Positions 26,821-41,849 of a DNA stretch of 64,000 nucleotides are shown piece by piece; the stretch's first letter is position 1; each line of letters begins with the position of its first letter. A program made the translations under genes and the position numbers. The notes beneath the pieces are model-generated. The model saw only the letters and a list, made by a program, of their open reading frames with translations, did not search any database and was not told the origin of the DNA. The DNA is taken from positions 1,612,001-1,676,000 of the forward strand of contig NZ_LR594036.1 in the NCBI RefSeq assembly GCF_901542335.1, written 5' to 3'. This stretch comes from Streptococcus porcinus. Lineage in GTDB: Bacteria > Bacillota > Bacilli > Lactobacillales > Streptococcaceae.

Positions 26821-27026
26821 CTTATGATTGAACTGTATTCGAACTTAAATCTTACTGAAAAAGTTAAACTTCCTTGTGTGCAACCACACAGCCTCAATTC
26901 CCTATTTTCATACAGATTTTTTAACGTTCTCACTACTTAAGATTAGTCCACTCAAAATTGAATAACTATATCTTATCAAGAACTCTACCTCTTTGTCAAT
27001 AAACGTGTGACAACTATTTCTTATCT
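26821..27026 (-). repeat. 5S-23S spacer carrying the shared spacer module
   Basis: This spacer shares blocks with the spacers at 30160-30330 and 30450-30600: a GTATTCGAAC block, a hairpin GTGTGcaacCACAC and CTATTTTCATACAGATTT. They are probably RNA processing or antitermination elements of the rRNA transcript. No gene is seen. Confidence 0.55.
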
Positions 27027-29931
<2,905 letters not shown>

Positions 29932-30331
29932 TTATTCCAGTCTTTCGACCTTCTTATTTTTTAATATGTTCGCGTTTATCTTTTTTTCGGTTTATTTCTT
30001 GTTACTTTTCTACAATCATTTGTATGATCGTGGAATTTGATATAGTTATTCAATTTTCAATGGACTATTATGATATTAAGAACCGTTACGACTTGTCGTA
30101 AAACTTGCGTAAAATAAGGAACAAACCAGTGATGTGTCTTCAGACACGAGATGGTTTTGACTTATTTCTAGTAAGTTTAGGTTCGTATTCAAATATCATT
30201 TATCTAGTTGAACACGAGATTAATTTCTTAGGAAAATAGATAACCTTCCTTGTGTGCAAGCACACTGTGTCAGATTCCTAATTTTCTACAGAAATTTCGG
30301 CAAGCCGAACATCTCTTTGTATCCTAGATAA

Positions 30332-30404
30332 TGGAGCCTAGCGGGATCGAACCGCTGACCTCCTGCGTGCAAAGCAGGCGCTCTCCCAGCTGAGCTAAGG
30401 CCCC
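30332..30404 (-). tRNA. tRNA-Ala (TGC)
   Basis: Acceptor GGGGCCT/AGGCTCC, anticodon TGC in CTGCTTTGCACGCAG, T-loop GGTTCGATCC. It is in the 16S-23S spacer, the usual arrangement in streptococci. Confidence 0.96.
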
Positions 30405-30449
30405 GACTAATAAACTGGTTGTTACATTATTAGTGGTGGTACTATTCTA

Positions 30450-30600
30450 TTACGTGAAGCTTAATTGTATTCGAACTAAAATCTTAGTGAAAAAGATAAA
30501 TTTCCTTCTGTGCAAGCACACAGCGTCAATTTCCTATTTTCATACAGATTTCTTAACGTTCTCATGACTTAAATAAGACCTCTCAAAACTAAATAAGACA
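30450..30600 (-). repeat. 16S-23S spacer module repeated from the other spacers
   Basis: Near-copy of the 26821-26960 segment: TGTATTCGAACTAAAATCTTAG, hairpin GTGTGCTTGCACAG-like, CTATTTTCATACAGATTTCT, TAACGTTCTCA. A third, more divergent copy lies at 30160-30330. Likely RNase III or antitermination sites. Confidence 0.5.
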
Positions 30601-30620
30601 TGACCAAACGTCTTCCATTT

Positions 30621-32173
<1,553 letters not shown>

Positions 32174-32320
32174 TAGTTTGAACTTACTCGTTCTTTTTCT
32201 GTCGCTGACAGATTTATTGCTTTTTTGATTGACGGGTAATATGTCTTGCATATCACCCTCACGTTTGGTTTTTTCTTGTCTTATTCAGTTCTCAAAGGTC
32301 TTGAATCTCTTACGAGACAA

Positions 32321-32356
32321 CTATTTTATTCTATCAGCTATCATCTTCTTTGTCAA
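32321..32356 (-). promoter_or_regulatory. rRNA operon promoter and leader
   Basis: TTGACA (32356-32351), a 17-base spacer, then TAGAAT (32333-32328) on the minus strand. This is followed by about 150 bases of leader with TTTGAGAACTGAATAAGAC, a block typical of Firmicute rRNA leaders (boxA-like). The rest of 32174-32461 holds no gene. Confidence 0.8.
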
Positions 32357-32436
32357 TATCTTTTTTCAATTTATTTTCATTTTTCTTTTACATCATTTTT
32401 AAACATGCTTATCTTCATTTACCTTAGGCGTTGATA

Positions 32437-32467
32437 AAAAAAATAAGAAGGTAGGACCTTCTTATAG
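32437..32467 (-). terminator. terminator of the opp operon
   Basis: ATAAGAAGG/CCTTCTTAT arms (32446-32454 and 32459-32467), with a run of T on the minus strand. It overlaps the oppF stop. Confidence 0.8.
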
Positions 32468-33385
32468 TTCTTTTTGATATTTAGCGACTTCAGCTTTGTT
32501 AGCCCATACAAAATGTCCTGGTTTTATTTCTACCATCTCAGGTTTATCAACTGAATAGTCATGCTGGTCTACCGAGTAGACAATTAATTTTTTCTTTCTC
32601 TCAAGTATTGGGTCTGGAATTGGTACTGCTGATAGAAGTGACTTGGTATAAGGATGAACTGGATTTACGAAGAGTTCTTCTGTTTCAGCGACTTCAACGA
32701 TGATCCCTTTATGGATAACTGCTATTCGATCTGATATAAAACGTACAACTGATAAATCATGCGCAATAAAGAGATAAGTTAATCCTTTTTCTTTTTGCAT
32801 TCTTTTCAAAAGGTTTAGGACTTGGGCACGAACAGAGACGTCAAGGGCTGATATAGGTTCATCTGCAATGACAAACTCTGGATCCATCACTAAAGCACGT
32901 GCAATTCCAATCCTCTGGCGTTGTCCACCAGAAAATTCGTGGGGATAACGCGTGAGGTGTTCTGATAACAGACCTACCTCTGACATCATATTTTTTATCT
33001 TTTCTTGCCGTTCTTCTTCAGTTTTAAAGAGATTAAAATTATAAAGACCTTCTGAAATGATATAATCAACCGTTGCCCGCTCATTTAAGCTGGCAGCTGG
33101 ATCTTGGAAAATCATCTGAATCTTACGTATTAATTCATTTGCTTCAGATTTTGACTTTTTACCATTTATCACTTTTCCGTTGTAAAGAATTTCCCCTTTA
33201 CTTGTATCATTCAAACCAATGATAGCACGTCCAATTGTGGTCTTGCCAGATCCCGATTCTCCCACGAGAGAGAAGGTCTCTCCTTTGTTAATAAAGAAGT
33301 TAGCATTTTTAACTGCTACAAATTTTTTCTTTCCTTCACCGAAGGAAATTTCTAAGTCTTTGACTTCAACTAATTTCTCAGACAT
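32462..33385 (-). CDS. oppF: oligopeptide ABC transporter ATP-binding protein OppF
   Basis: 307 residues from ATG 33385 (GGGAGGAAGG upstream). Walker A GESGSGKT, signature FSGGQRQR, Walker B FVIADEP, plus the C-terminal oligopeptide-transporter extension ([15 protein letters not shown]). With OppD it powers peptide uptake. It overlaps oppD by eight bases. Confidence 0.93.
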   Translation of the reverse strand: MSEKLVEVKDLEISFGEGKKKFVAVKNANFFINKGETFSLVGESGSGKTTIGRAIIGLNDTSKGEILYNGKVINGKKSKSEANELIRKIQMIFQDPAASLNERATVDYIISEGLYNFNLFKTEEERQEKIKNMMSEVGLLSEHLTRYPHEFSGGQRQRIGIARALVMDPEFVIADEPISALDVSVRAQVLNLLKRMQKEKGLTYLFIAHDLSVVRFISDRIAVIHKGIIVEVAETEELFVNPVHPYTKSLLSAVPIPDPILERKKKLIVYSVDQHDYSVDKPEMVEIKPGHFVWANKAEVAKYQKEL

Positions 33386-34448
33386 TTCCTTCCTCCCGAT
33401 AGATTTGTTTCTTTGAAATTTTTTCATGAATATCTTGAATTACCTCTGGTTTTTGAACTTTTGGTGCATCAGGATGGAGCAGCCACGTTTTGGCCCAATG
33501 AGTTTCACTGACTTCAAACCTTGGACATGCTTCTTCAAAATCAATTTTCATAGCATAGCGAGAACGAGGTGCAAATGCATCTCCAACTATTGGTTTGTAC
33601 AGTGACGGTGGTGTTCCTGGGATAGAGAATAAAGTCCCCTTATCGTCAGCCAATTGTGGCAAACTTGAGAGAAGACTCCAAGTATATGGATGCCGTGGAT
33701 CGTAGAAGATTTCTTCTACCGTCCCATACTCAATGATTTCTCCTGCATACATGACCGCAACGTTCGTCGCAATACTTGCTACTACACCTAGGTCGTGAGT
33801 GATAAAAATAATGGTAAATTGATATTCTTTTTGAAGTGATTTTAACAATTCAATAATTTGAGCTTGAATAGTAACATCTAAAGCTGTAGTTGGTTCATCA
33901 CAAATCAGAATATCTGGGCGACAGGCTAAAGCAATCGCTATAACAATCCGTTGCCGCATCCCTCCAGAATACTGAAATGGGTATTCCCCAAAACGCTTAG
34001 CAGGATCTGGAATGCCTACCTTAGTCATATAATCAATCGCCAGTTTTTTAGCTTCAGAACGAGATTTTTTCTGATGTTTGATAATCACTTCAGTGATTTG
34101 ACTTCCAATTGTTTGAATCGGATCAAGGCTGGTCATAGGGTCTTGGAAAATTGTTGCTATTTTTGCCCCTCGAATACCTTCCCAGTCTTTATGATTCTTG
34201 AGTTTCGTTAATTCTTGTCCTCGGTAATCAATGCTTCCAGAGGCTACACGGCCATTTGATTCAAGCATCCCCGTGAAAGTTTTGGTTAAAACTGACTTAC
34301 CACTTCCAGATTCTCCAACGACTGCTAAAACGTCCCCTTCATAAAGATCAATTGAGATATCACGGATAGCAGTTAAAATACGATCACGAACATCAAACTC
34401 AACAACAACATTTTTTGCACTTAATATTATTTCCTTATTTTCTTCCAT
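33378..34448 (-). CDS. oppD: oligopeptide ABC transporter ATP-binding protein OppD
   Basis: 356 residues. Walker A GESGSGKS, signature YSGGMRQR, Walker B ILICDEP, D-loop [10 protein letters not shown], and a Cys-containing C-terminal oligopeptide/dipeptide domain ([15 protein letters not shown]). It pairs with OppF at the inner face of the membrane. In pyogenic streptococci Opp also imports signalling peptides such as XIP, which links it to comX in this window. Confidence 0.93.
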   Translation of the reverse strand: MEENKEIILSAKNVVVEFDVRDRILTAIRDISIDLYEGDVLAVVGESGSGKSVLTKTFTGMLESNGRVASGSIDYRGQELTKLKNHKDWEGIRGAKIATIFQDPMTSLDPIQTIGSQITEVIIKHQKKSRSEAKKLAIDYMTKVGIPDPAKRFGEYPFQYSGGMRQRIVIAIALACRPDILICDEPTTALDVTIQAQIIELLKSLQKEYQFTIIFITHDLGVVASIATNVAVMYAGEIIEYGTVEEIFYDPRHPYTWSLLSSLPQLADDKGTLFSIPGTPPSLYKPIVGDAFAPRSRYAMKIDFEEACPRFEVSETHWAKTWLLHPDAPKVQKPEVIQDIHEKISKKQIYREEGNV

Positions 34449-34462
34449 AATAACAATAACTC

Positions 34463-35389
34463 CTATCTATGCGTTCTTGGATCACTAGCGTCAGCTAAGT
34501 TTTGTCCTACAATATAAAGAGGTAGCGACACTAAGATAAGAGTGGTTAAAGGAATCCAGAATAAATAGGCATTTGTTGTCAAGTTTGAGGAATAGTTAGA
34601 AATTAAACGTCCAAGACTTGGTTCTGAAAGCGGCAATCCTAAACCAAAGAAGGATAGGAATGCTTCAGAAGAAATATAGGCTGGAAGCAATAAAGATACC
34701 ATTGATACGATAACAGAAACCAACTGTGGCAATAAGTTCTTAGTTGCAATTTTATGTACTGGCGTCCCTAACGTTTGGCTTGCCAAGTTATATTCTAAAT
34801 CACGGTAACGGAGTACTTGAACCCTCACAGAGTAGGCAATTCCAATCCAACCTGTTACACAAAAGGCAAATATCAAATTCCAAAATCCTGCCCCAATAGA
34901 GTAGGTTAAAACGATAATAATCAACATTTGAGGCAAGTTTGAAATAACATTATAGACTTCAATCATAACTTTATCAACAGCTTTAGAAACACCCCATAAA
35001 GCACCAACAACCACGCCTAAAAGCATATTAATCATAGTTGCAATAACAGAAATCAAAATGGAATTCCTTGCACCATACCAAACACCATCAAATAATGACT
35101 GACCATTTTTATCAGTTCCAAACCAGTATTCAGCTCCTGGTGAGATATAACGTTTTGAAAAATCATTAATATTACTTACATCACCAAAATCATAATTTGC
35201 AAACATAGGATAGATAAAGCTCATTAAAATAATCGCAATTAAAATAATCAACATCAATACAGTCGATTTACGCGAAAAGAACTGACGAAAAACAGATTTC
35301 CAGTATGAGTAAGCCGGGGCATCAATGACTTCTGATGCATAACTGTCGAGTTCAACAAACTCAAATTTACTTTTGTCAATGGTTGCCAT
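34463..35389 (-). CDS. oppC: oligopeptide ABC transporter permease OppC
   Basis: 308 residues with an N-terminal cytoplasmic segment, a first span near 40-62, and the BPD permease block ([20 protein letters not shown] to [19 protein letters not shown]). The EAA-type loop is near [20 protein letters not shown]. It starts one base inside the oppB stop (overlap), so it is coupled. Confidence 0.93.
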   Translation of the reverse strand: MATIDKSKFEFVELDSYASEVIDAPAYSYWKSVFRQFFSRKSTVLMLIILIAIILMSFIYPMFANYDFGDVSNINDFSKRYISPGAEYWFGTDKNGQSLFDGVWYGARNSILISVIATMINMLLGVVVGALWGVSKAVDKVMIEVYNVISNLPQMLIIIVLTYSIGAGFWNLIFAFCVTGWIGIAYSVRVQVLRYRDLEYNLASQTLGTPVHKIATKNLLPQLVSVIVSMVSLLLPAYISSEAFLSFFGLGLPLSEPSLGRLISNYSSNLTTNAYLFWIPLTTLILVSLPLYIVGQNLADASDPRTHR

Positions 35390-36888
35390 TACTTCCCTCC
35401 TTTACTAGATAATTTGATACGTGGGTCAAGAATTGTCATTAAGATGTCACCAGCTAATAGAGCTAAAATAGAAAGAACAGCGAATATAAAGACAAGACCA
35501 ACAACCATTGTATTATTAGCTGCCTTAATAGCATCGATCAGCATCTTACCCATTCCTGGAAAGGCAAAGACAGTCTCAGTCAAGGTGGCACCCGCAATAG
35601 TAGCTACTACTGCTTGTGGAATTCCATTAACAATAGGAACCATCGCTTGTTTAAATAGGTGATTTTTAGATATTTCAGCTTCAGTCAATCCTTTAGCACG
35701 GGCAAAGCGAACAAAATCGCTACCTTGCAAGTCAACTAAGTATCGACGGAACCAGACTACATTTCCAGGCGTTCCAAGAATTCCCAAAATAAGAGCCGGC
35801 AAAACATAGGACTTAGGATCACTCGCCCCTAGCAAGGGAAAAGTGTCCGGAAGTCCAACTATTGAGCCCAAGAAGCGGACAATGTAAATCAATGCAATAC
35901 TCGGAAGTGCCAACATAAAGGTTGTAGCACCTGTTGAGAAACGATCAAATATCCCATCTTTATAATAAGCCATCAACATCCCAATTGGAAGGCCAAAGAC
36001 ATAGGATAATAAAACACCAATCATCCCGATAATGAAGGAATTAGCTATCATCGATGGCTCTGCATGATTGTTCTCCGTTGCAGTGTAGGAGTCATCTTTT
36101 CCAAAATTCATTCGATCTCTAGCATCTGCCTTACTAGGTGATTTATAGGTACGAGAGTAAATATTAATCGGCGAAAACTTCTTAGTCCCATTTGGGAACG
36201 TTACTTCTTTAGATAGAGTACGCCCTTGTTCTTGTGTAATAACTTGAATGACAGGAATGTTAGCATAAGTCGGGTAAGAAGTCCCCAAATTAAAACCAAC
36301 AAAGTTTTGGTGAACAAAAGGAAACTGTCCATTAAAGTATAACATGTACTTATGTTTTGTTCCTGAACCCACCAAGGCTGGGCCTACTGAAGGATCTAGC
36401 TCTGGACGAATATAACGAGCTAAGTTTGGATTTTTTTTGTCTTGAATCACCCATGGATGGTCAACTACTATCAATTGGCTAAAAAAATTCCAAACCCGCT
36501 CATAGATTGGTATGTTACGGACTGCATAGAACTTTTTACTTTCTTCGAAACGTTTCAATTCCCAACCATTTCCGATGGATTTGATATATTTTTGATATAT
36601 TTTTTGATTAGCCTTCGTTGGCTCAACGCTAACAGATTTATCTATCTTCTCAGCGTTAGCTTCTAATTCTTTACTATTGTAATAGGAAATATAACCCATG
36701 CGCTCGAAAATCGTATTTCGATAATTTTCTTTTTTATCTGGTGTTGTCACCATCTTGTTATAATTAGGATCCTGTTTAAAAATCAAATTTGTTGGAACAA
36801 GTGTAAAAACAATGACATAAGTCAGTGTAGTTACCAGCAAAATTGATATTAAAGACCTCAAGATGCGCTCAATAATATACTTTTTCAT
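35389..36888 (-). CDS. oppB: oligopeptide ABC transporter permease OppB
   Basis: About 499 residues from ATG 36888 (GAGG seven bases upstream). An N-terminal span ([21 protein letters not shown]) is followed by a long extracytoplasmic insert (about 35-285). Then comes the usual permease core with the loop [20 protein letters not shown]. The insert makes it longer than enterobacterial OppB but is typical of streptococcal OppB/AmiC. Confidence 0.92.
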   Translation of the reverse strand: MKKYIIERILRSLISILLVTTLTYVIVFTLVPTNLIFKQDPNYNKMVTTPDKKENYRNTIFERMGYISYYNSKELEANAEKIDKSVSVEPTKANQKIYQKYIKSIGNGWELKRFEESKKFYAVRNIPIYERVWNFFSQLIVVDHPWVIQDKKNPNLARYIRPELDPSVGPALVGSGTKHKYMLYFNGQFPFVHQNFVGFNLGTSYPTYANIPVIQVITQEQGRTLSKEVTFPNGTKKFSPINIYSRTYKSPSKADARDRMNFGKDDSYTATENNHAEPSMIANSFIIGMIGVLLSYVFGLPIGMLMAYYKDGIFDRFSTGATTFMLALPSIALIYIVRFLGSIVGLPDTFPLLGASDPKSYVLPALILGILGTPGNVVWFRRYLVDLQGSDFVRFARAKGLTEAEISKNHLFKQAMVPIVNGIPQAVVATIAGATLTETVFAFPGMGKMLIDAIKAANNTMVVGLVFIFAVLSILALLAGDILMTILDPRIKLSSKGGK

Positions 36889-36957
36889 TCTATTCCTCAT
36901 AATAAGTTCAAAAGAACTTCCTCACTCGAAGAGAAAGTTCTTACTTTGAACAAACTT

Positions 36958-38940
36958 TTATTTTTCCATATGCTTTTCTAAAGAATCGGCATATTTTTTA
37001 TTAGATTTTTCTTTATCTTTTTTCCATTTTTTCAAAGCTTGACCATAGTCTTTTGATGTTATAGGTTTATCTTGAAGTTTAATGTATTTATAAAATGTAC
37101 TTGCATCAGATTTATTACCAGACCAGCCAAAAGCTGCTGTAAATGGTACTACTTTAGTAACAGAAGGAGTTCCACCTAGTGAGTAGGTTGGAATATAAAC
37201 AGCTGAATCTGTTAAAGCTGCTTGTGCTTTGGCATATTTTTTAAATCTTTCGTCCTGATTATCTGTAATTTTACCAGCTTCATTATCTAAACTTGAAAAT
37301 TCTTCCAAACCTGCTTCATTAGCAATAGCAACGTCTTTTACTGGATTAAGACCAATGAATTTTGTTTGAGCAGCCGCCATCGTTGGATTGAAGATATCCA
37401 AGTAAGAAGAAGGATCAGCGTAGTCTGGGCTCCAACCTGAGGCAGTTGAGAGATCCCAGTCTTGTTGATTTGTTGTTTCAGCCATATAAGTGATGTTGTT
37501 ATATGTGTCTGAATTAAGTTCAATAATATCAACAACGACATTTTCTTTCCCTAGCGATTTTTCAATAGATTGTTTCATAGATTGAGCTTGTTGCATTAAG
37601 CCTGATGCAGTCTGATCTTGAGGCATATCGAGATGAATAGGGAATTGTACACCTTGAGCTTCTAAAGCTTTTTTAGCTTTGTCCATTTGCATTTTAGCTT
37701 TTTCTGGATTATAGAGACCATCTTGCGCATCAGCAAGATTAACATCTTTCCATTGATCCCCATAAGTCGCTAGTTCTTTTTCAACCGTTTTACCAAAATC
37801 TTGACCGTTAATTTGAACAAATGCAGGTGGAACTAAAGTATTCCGAAGTGATTTACCTGCTGCTTCTTCACCGGCAGTCTGAGCCGTATATGATTTTCTA
37901 TTGAAACCAAATGTTAAGGCTTGACGGAAATCTTTGTTTAAAACAGCCTTACGAGTATCGTCTTTTTGTTTATCACTAGTTTTCTTCGTATGTTCATAGG
38001 CTGTACGATTCAGATTAAATGTGGCATAATAAATGTTTGATTTTTGTGGTGCATAAATGATGTTGTCACCATATTTTTTCTTAACTTCTGTGTAAGAAGG
38101 TGTTGTAGGGAAAAGACGCGCTGCAGAATAAGCACCTTTGTCAAAATTCCTAAATAGTGACTCTTGATCTTGACCATCATAATAGGTTAGTTGTACACCA
38201 TCAACATGGACATCTTTTTTGTCCCAATAATTTTCATTTTTAACAAATTCAATAGATGACTTACTTGTTAAAGATGAAATCAGGAATGGTCCATTGTATA
38301 GGATGGAGGATGCATCGGACGCTTTACCAAAATCCTTACCTTTAGATTTTAAGAAATCAGCATTAACAGGTGAAAGAATTCCATATGTTAATTTTGAATT
38401 CCAAAAGCTTTCTGGTTTATTAAGCGTATATTGAAGGGTATGCTTATCAATAGCTTTTACGCCTACAGTTGAGAAGTCCTTGTTTTTTCCTTCAACATAA
38501 TCACTCAGACCTTTTATAGAATCTTGTACAAGGTAAAGAGCATCTGATCCTTTGTCTGCAGCATGCTTCAATCCAGTTACAAAATCATCTGCTGTAACAT
38601 TTGCATACTCTTCACCATCAGCGGTGTACCATTTTGAATCCTTACGAATTTTATAGGTATATGTTAAGCCATCTTTAGATACTGTCCAGCTTTTAGCAAC
38701 TGAAGGGATTAGGTTCCCCATGTTATCATATTCCATTAAGCCGTCGACACTGTTTTGAATGATTTCACTTGTTGTTGAACGTCCTGAAACCAAATAATCC
38801 AAAGTATCTGGATCTGTTGTATAAACATAACTATACGTTTTTGACTTACTATCTTTGCTTGATCCATTGCTACAAGCCGCTAGAACAGAGACTGATAAAA
38901 TCGCTACTCCAACAGCAGCTAACCACTTGCCATTTTTCAT
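36958..38940 (-). CDS. oppA: oligopeptide-binding lipoprotein OppA
   Basis: About 660 residues from ATG 38940 with GGAG eight bases upstream. A lipoprotein signal ends in the lipobox VLAACS, giving an N-terminal lipidated Cys on the outer membrane face. The family pattern TYTYKIRKDSKWYTADGEEY and WDLSTASGWSPDYADPSSYL (SBP_bac_5) follows. It captures peptides for OppBCDF. The 57-base gap before oppB is enough for a weak attenuator, but none is clear. Confidence 0.93.
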   Translation of the reverse strand: MKNGKWLAAVGVAILSVSVLAACSNGSSKDSKSKTYSYVYTTDPDTLDYLVSGRSTTSEIIQNSVDGLMEYDNMGNLIPSVAKSWTVSKDGLTYTYKIRKDSKWYTADGEEYANVTADDFVTGLKHAADKGSDALYLVQDSIKGLSDYVEGKNKDFSTVGVKAIDKHTLQYTLNKPESFWNSKLTYGILSPVNADFLKSKGKDFGKASDASSILYNGPFLISSLTSKSSIEFVKNENYWDKKDVHVDGVQLTYYDGQDQESLFRNFDKGAYSAARLFPTTPSYTEVKKKYGDNIIYAPQKSNIYYATFNLNRTAYEHTKKTSDKQKDDTRKAVLNKDFRQALTFGFNRKSYTAQTAGEEAAGKSLRNTLVPPAFVQINGQDFGKTVEKELATYGDQWKDVNLADAQDGLYNPEKAKMQMDKAKKALEAQGVQFPIHLDMPQDQTASGLMQQAQSMKQSIEKSLGKENVVVDIIELNSDTYNNITYMAETTNQQDWDLSTASGWSPDYADPSSYLDIFNPTMAAAQTKFIGLNPVKDVAIANEAGLEEFSSLDNEAGKITDNQDERFKKYAKAQAALTDSAVYIPTYSLGGTPSVTKVVPFTAAFGWSGNKSDASTFYKYIKLQDKPITSKDYGQALKKWKKDKEKSNKKYADSLEKHMEK

Positions 38941-38991
38941 AAGATTCACTCCTAATTTTTTCTCCAATCTTGGTCAAAAGATTGTGCTAAT

Positions 38992-39004
38992 TAAAAACAT
39001 TATA
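38992..39004 (-). promoter_or_regulatory. promoter of the opp operon
   Basis: Extended -10 TGATATAAT (TATAAT at 39004-38999), about 58 bases upstream of the oppA start. A TTGATA lies 15 bases further up. The rest of the 320-base gap (39005-39220) is AT-rich and shows nothing else firm. Confidence 0.6.
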
Positions 39005-39218
39005 TCATAATTTTTTCGCTATCAAAATATTTCCTGCAAAATTATCTGACTATTTCAAACTGTTTCTACCATCTTATTAAGAAAAATTATAAAAAAGCCT
39101 GTTACATAGGGTTTTTAACGATTCTGTCAAGCTTCTAAAAATTTAATGAAACCCCTGCCATTTCTCATGCTAGCGCTTTAGTAAATCCTTGAAATAACTT
39201 AAATGAACTGAATTTTAT

Positions 39219-39226
39219 GGTATAAT
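39219..39226 (+). promoter_or_regulatory. promoter -10 of the first dacA-type gene
   Basis: Extended -10 TGGTATAAT (TATAAT 39221-39226), 39 bases before the first dacA-type start. It diverges from the opp promoter. Confidence 0.55.
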
Positions 39227-39264
39227 CAAAAGGAAAATCCTCCTACAAAGGAAAACTGTCTCTT

Positions 39265-40503
39265 ATGAAAAAACTAGTATTTTTGATGTTATCTCTTCTT
39301 TTCTGTTTTTTACCTAAAGCTATCCTAGCTGAAGATTACAAGTTACCAGCTAAAAGCGGGATTGCCTTTGAGGTATCTACTGGTAAAATTCTCTATGAGA
39401 AAGATGCCAAAAAAACACTTCCTATCGCTTCTTTGAGTAAGGTTCTAACCACTTACCTTGTCTATAAGGAAATCCAATCTGGAAACCTGAGTTGGGACAC
39501 GCCTGTTAGAATTTCCAACTATCCCTATGAACTGACTGCTAATTATTCTATCAGCAATGTCCCATTGGATGCTCGCCAGTACACAGTTAAAGAGTTATTA
39601 ACAGCCATGCTAGTAACAAATGCAAATAGTCCTGCTATTGCTTTAGCTGAAAAAATAGCGGGAACAGAGCCTCTATTTGTCGATAAAATGCAGAAACAAT
39701 TACAAGAGTGGAAAATCCATAAGGCGAACCTAGTTAATGCTAGTGGTTTATCTAATGAGCAACTAGGAAATCACATCTACCCCAACTCTCAAAAAGATGC
39801 TGAAAATAAAATGAGTGCTCTTGATTTAGCAATCGTTACGAGACACCTTCTTCAAGACTTTCCTCAGGTCTTAGAACTCACCAAAAAACCTGTTGCAACT
39901 TTCAGGGGTGATCACATTTTCTCCTATAATTTTTTACTAGAGGGTATGCCAACGCATCGAATTGGTGCTAATGGATTATTCGTTGCTTTTTCAGAAAATA
40001 ATGGAGCTTCTCTTATTACAAGTTCTATTGAAAACAAGATGTCAGTTGTTTCTATCATTCTAAATACCGAGGAAGTCAAGGACGATAAATTAGCACATTT
40101 CGCTACTGCTAATACTCTTTTAGATAATATTGCACAAAAATATGAGCCAGTCACTCTTCTCGAAAAAGGACAACTTCTGAAAAATAAATCTTTAGCAGTG
40201 ATAGATAGCCCCATAAAACAAGTTTCTCTAACTTCAGATAAAAGCCTAACTGTCATTCAACAACGGGGAGCGACTAAGAAGACGGATTTAGTTATTAGTC
40301 CGCTTCAAAAAGAACGTCGAGCACCAATTAAGCAAAATCAGAAGCTTGCCACTGCAAGTTATAAAGATTCTGATAGGATTGGGATAGGTTATTTAGACAA
40401 TCCTCCTCAAGTCTTTTTAACAGCTCAACAACAGGCTCCTAGAAGCTTCTTTCTAAAAGTTTGGTGGAATCACCTGGTTACTTATGTCAACGAAAACTTA
40501 TAA
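39265..40503 (+). CDS. D-alanyl-D-alanine carboxypeptidase paralogue with degraded active site
   Basis: 412 residues with a signal peptide ending near KAILAED and a C-terminal amphipathic segment (SFFLKVWWNHLVTYV). The peptidase S11 fold is clear (GKILYEKDAKKTLPIASLSK). The nucleophile motif S56-x-x-K59 is kept. But the SxN motif reads NAN (VTNANSPA, where the next paralogue has VSSNSSA), and the KTG motif is replaced by FVA (GANGLFVAFSENNG against GVDGLKTGTT). Carboxypeptidase activity is therefore doubtful. It may have a regulatory or structural role on the wall. First of three tandem paralogues. Confidence 0.88.
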   Translation: MKKLVFLMLSLLFCFLPKAILAEDYKLPAKSGIAFEVSTGKILYEKDAKKTLPIASLSKVLTTYLVYKEIQSGNLSWDTPVRISNYPYELTANYSISNVPLDARQYTVKELLTAMLVTNANSPAIALAEKIAGTEPLFVDKMQKQLQEWKIHKANLVNASGLSNEQLGNHIYPNSQKDAENKMSALDLAIVTRHLLQDFPQVLELTKKPVATFRGDHIFSYNFLLEGMPTHRIGANGLFVAFSENNGASLITSSIENKMSVVSIILNTEEVKDDKLAHFATANTLLDNIAQKYEPVTLLEKGQLLKNKSLAVIDSPIKQVSLTSDKSLTVIQQRGATKKTDLVISPLQKERRAPIKQNQKLATASYKDSDRIGIGYLDNPPQVFLTAQQQAPRSFFLKVWWNHLVTYVNENL

Positions 40504-40549
40504 TGGTCTCTTTTTGACCTTTGGTCAGGAGATTGTTAGAATAATAATT

Positions 40550-41758
40550 ATGAAAAAACAAATCTATTTAATCTTAATCTGCATCCTTACTTTGTTCCCA
40601 TTAAATCAACCTGTTTTCGCAGATCAAGCATTAAATCTCCGAGCAAAAGAGGCTATCGCTGTCGAATATAGCACTGGTAAGATTCTTTATCAAAAAAACA
40701 GTGATCGAAAAGCCCCAATTGCTTCACTTACAAAGGTTATGACTATTTATTTGACCTTGAAAGAAATTAATTCTGGCAGGTTAAAATGGAATGATTCAGT
40801 TGAAATGTCTAAATATGCAACTGCCTTGGCCAGCAACCCTGACATTAGTAATCCTCCTCTCTATAAAAATTCTTACTCCGTTAAGGAACTCGTTGACTCC
40901 AGTATGGTTGTCAGCTCAAACAGCTCTGCTGTTGCTTTAGCTGAAAAAATCTCCGGTTCTGAAGCCAAGTTTGTTGATAAAATGAAAGAACAATTGAAAA
41001 CATGGGGGATCACAGATTATCAATTAGTTAATGCATCAGGCTTAAATAATAGTATGCTGAATAACCATATCTATCCTGGTTCAAGTAAAACAGCTGAAAA
41101 TAGATTAAGTGCTAAGAGTCTTGCTATAGTGTCGCGACACTTAATCAAGGATTTTCCAGAAATTCTAACCATTTCTTCTCAGAATCAGATATACTGGGGA
41201 AATGATATTCTGACTAGCTCCAATCATCTTTTACCTGGTAATAGCATGGGTAGAAATGGTGTGGATGGTTTAAAGACGGGCACGACTACGAAAGCTGGGC
41301 AAACTTATATCGGAACGGCTGTTCAAAATAACATGCGAGTCATTGTTGTCATTCTGAATGCAACCGATGCCTCTAAAGATAGCAACGCACGCTTTGTCGA
41401 AGCTAATAAATTATTTGATTATAGTTTCCAAAATTATCAAAAACTAACGGTTCCTAAAGGAAAACCATTCTCAACACAATTAAGCATCTCCAATGCGAAG
41501 CAAAAAACGATTGCTTTCAAAAGTAAACATGATTTTACAGTTATTCAACCTATTAATGATCAGACTATCCATTATAAAATTGTTCCGAATAAAGAACATA
41601 CCAAAGCTCCTATTACAAAAGGAAAACAACTTGGTAAGATTATCCTCACTGATCAATCAAACTATTTAGGGGATAAACCTAGTACTCCAATATTTGCCAC
41701 AGAATCTATAAAAGGTCTGAGCATTCTGGAAAAAATCAGTTCCTTTTTTATTCATTAA
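40550..41758 (+). CDS. dacA: D-alanyl-D-alanine carboxypeptidase (DacA/PBP3 type)
   Basis: About 402 residues from ATG 40550, with a signal peptide ending near PVFADQ. All three penicillin-binding motifs are intact: SLTK, SSN (VVSSNSSAVALAEKI) and KTG (GVDGLKTGTT). The C-terminal PBP5 domain and an amphipathic tail (LSILEKISSFFIH) hold it to the membrane. It trims the terminal D-Ala of peptidoglycan stems. An open upstream extension to 40484 overlaps the previous gene and is less likely. The ribosome site is weak; AGGAG lies 19 bases away. Confidence 0.9.
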   Translation: MKKQIYLILICILTLFPLNQPVFADQALNLRAKEAIAVEYSTGKILYQKNSDRKAPIASLTKVMTIYLTLKEINSGRLKWNDSVEMSKYATALASNPDISNPPLYKNSYSVKELVDSSMVVSSNSSAVALAEKISGSEAKFVDKMKEQLKTWGITDYQLVNASGLNNSMLNNHIYPGSSKTAENRLSAKSLAIVSRHLIKDFPEILTISSQNQIYWGNDILTSSNHLLPGNSMGRNGVDGLKTGTTTKAGQTYIGTAVQNNMRVIVVILNATDASKDSNARFVEANKLFDYSFQNYQKLTVPKGKPFSTQLSISNAKQKTIAFKSKHDFTVIQPINDQTIHYKIVPNKEHTKAPITKGKQLGKIILTDQSNYLGDKPSTPIFATESIKGLSILEKISSFFIH

Positions 41759-41814
41759 CATTAAAAATTAAACAATAATATTAAAAATCTCTTTGTTTTG
41801 TATTAGCTTAATGG

Positions 41815-41820
41815 TATAAT
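41815..41820 (+). promoter_or_regulatory. promoter -10 of the third dac gene
   Basis: TGGTATAAT, 30 bases upstream of the GTG start, with no good -35. It suggests the third paralogue is transcribed separately. Confidence 0.5.
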
Positions 41821-41849
41821 AAGCTTATCATTTTTACAAGGAGCTTTTT

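Noticed and set aside
40484..40549. Upstream start for the second carboxypeptidase
   Set aside because: The extra 22 residues overlap the previous gene and precede a normal signal peptide.
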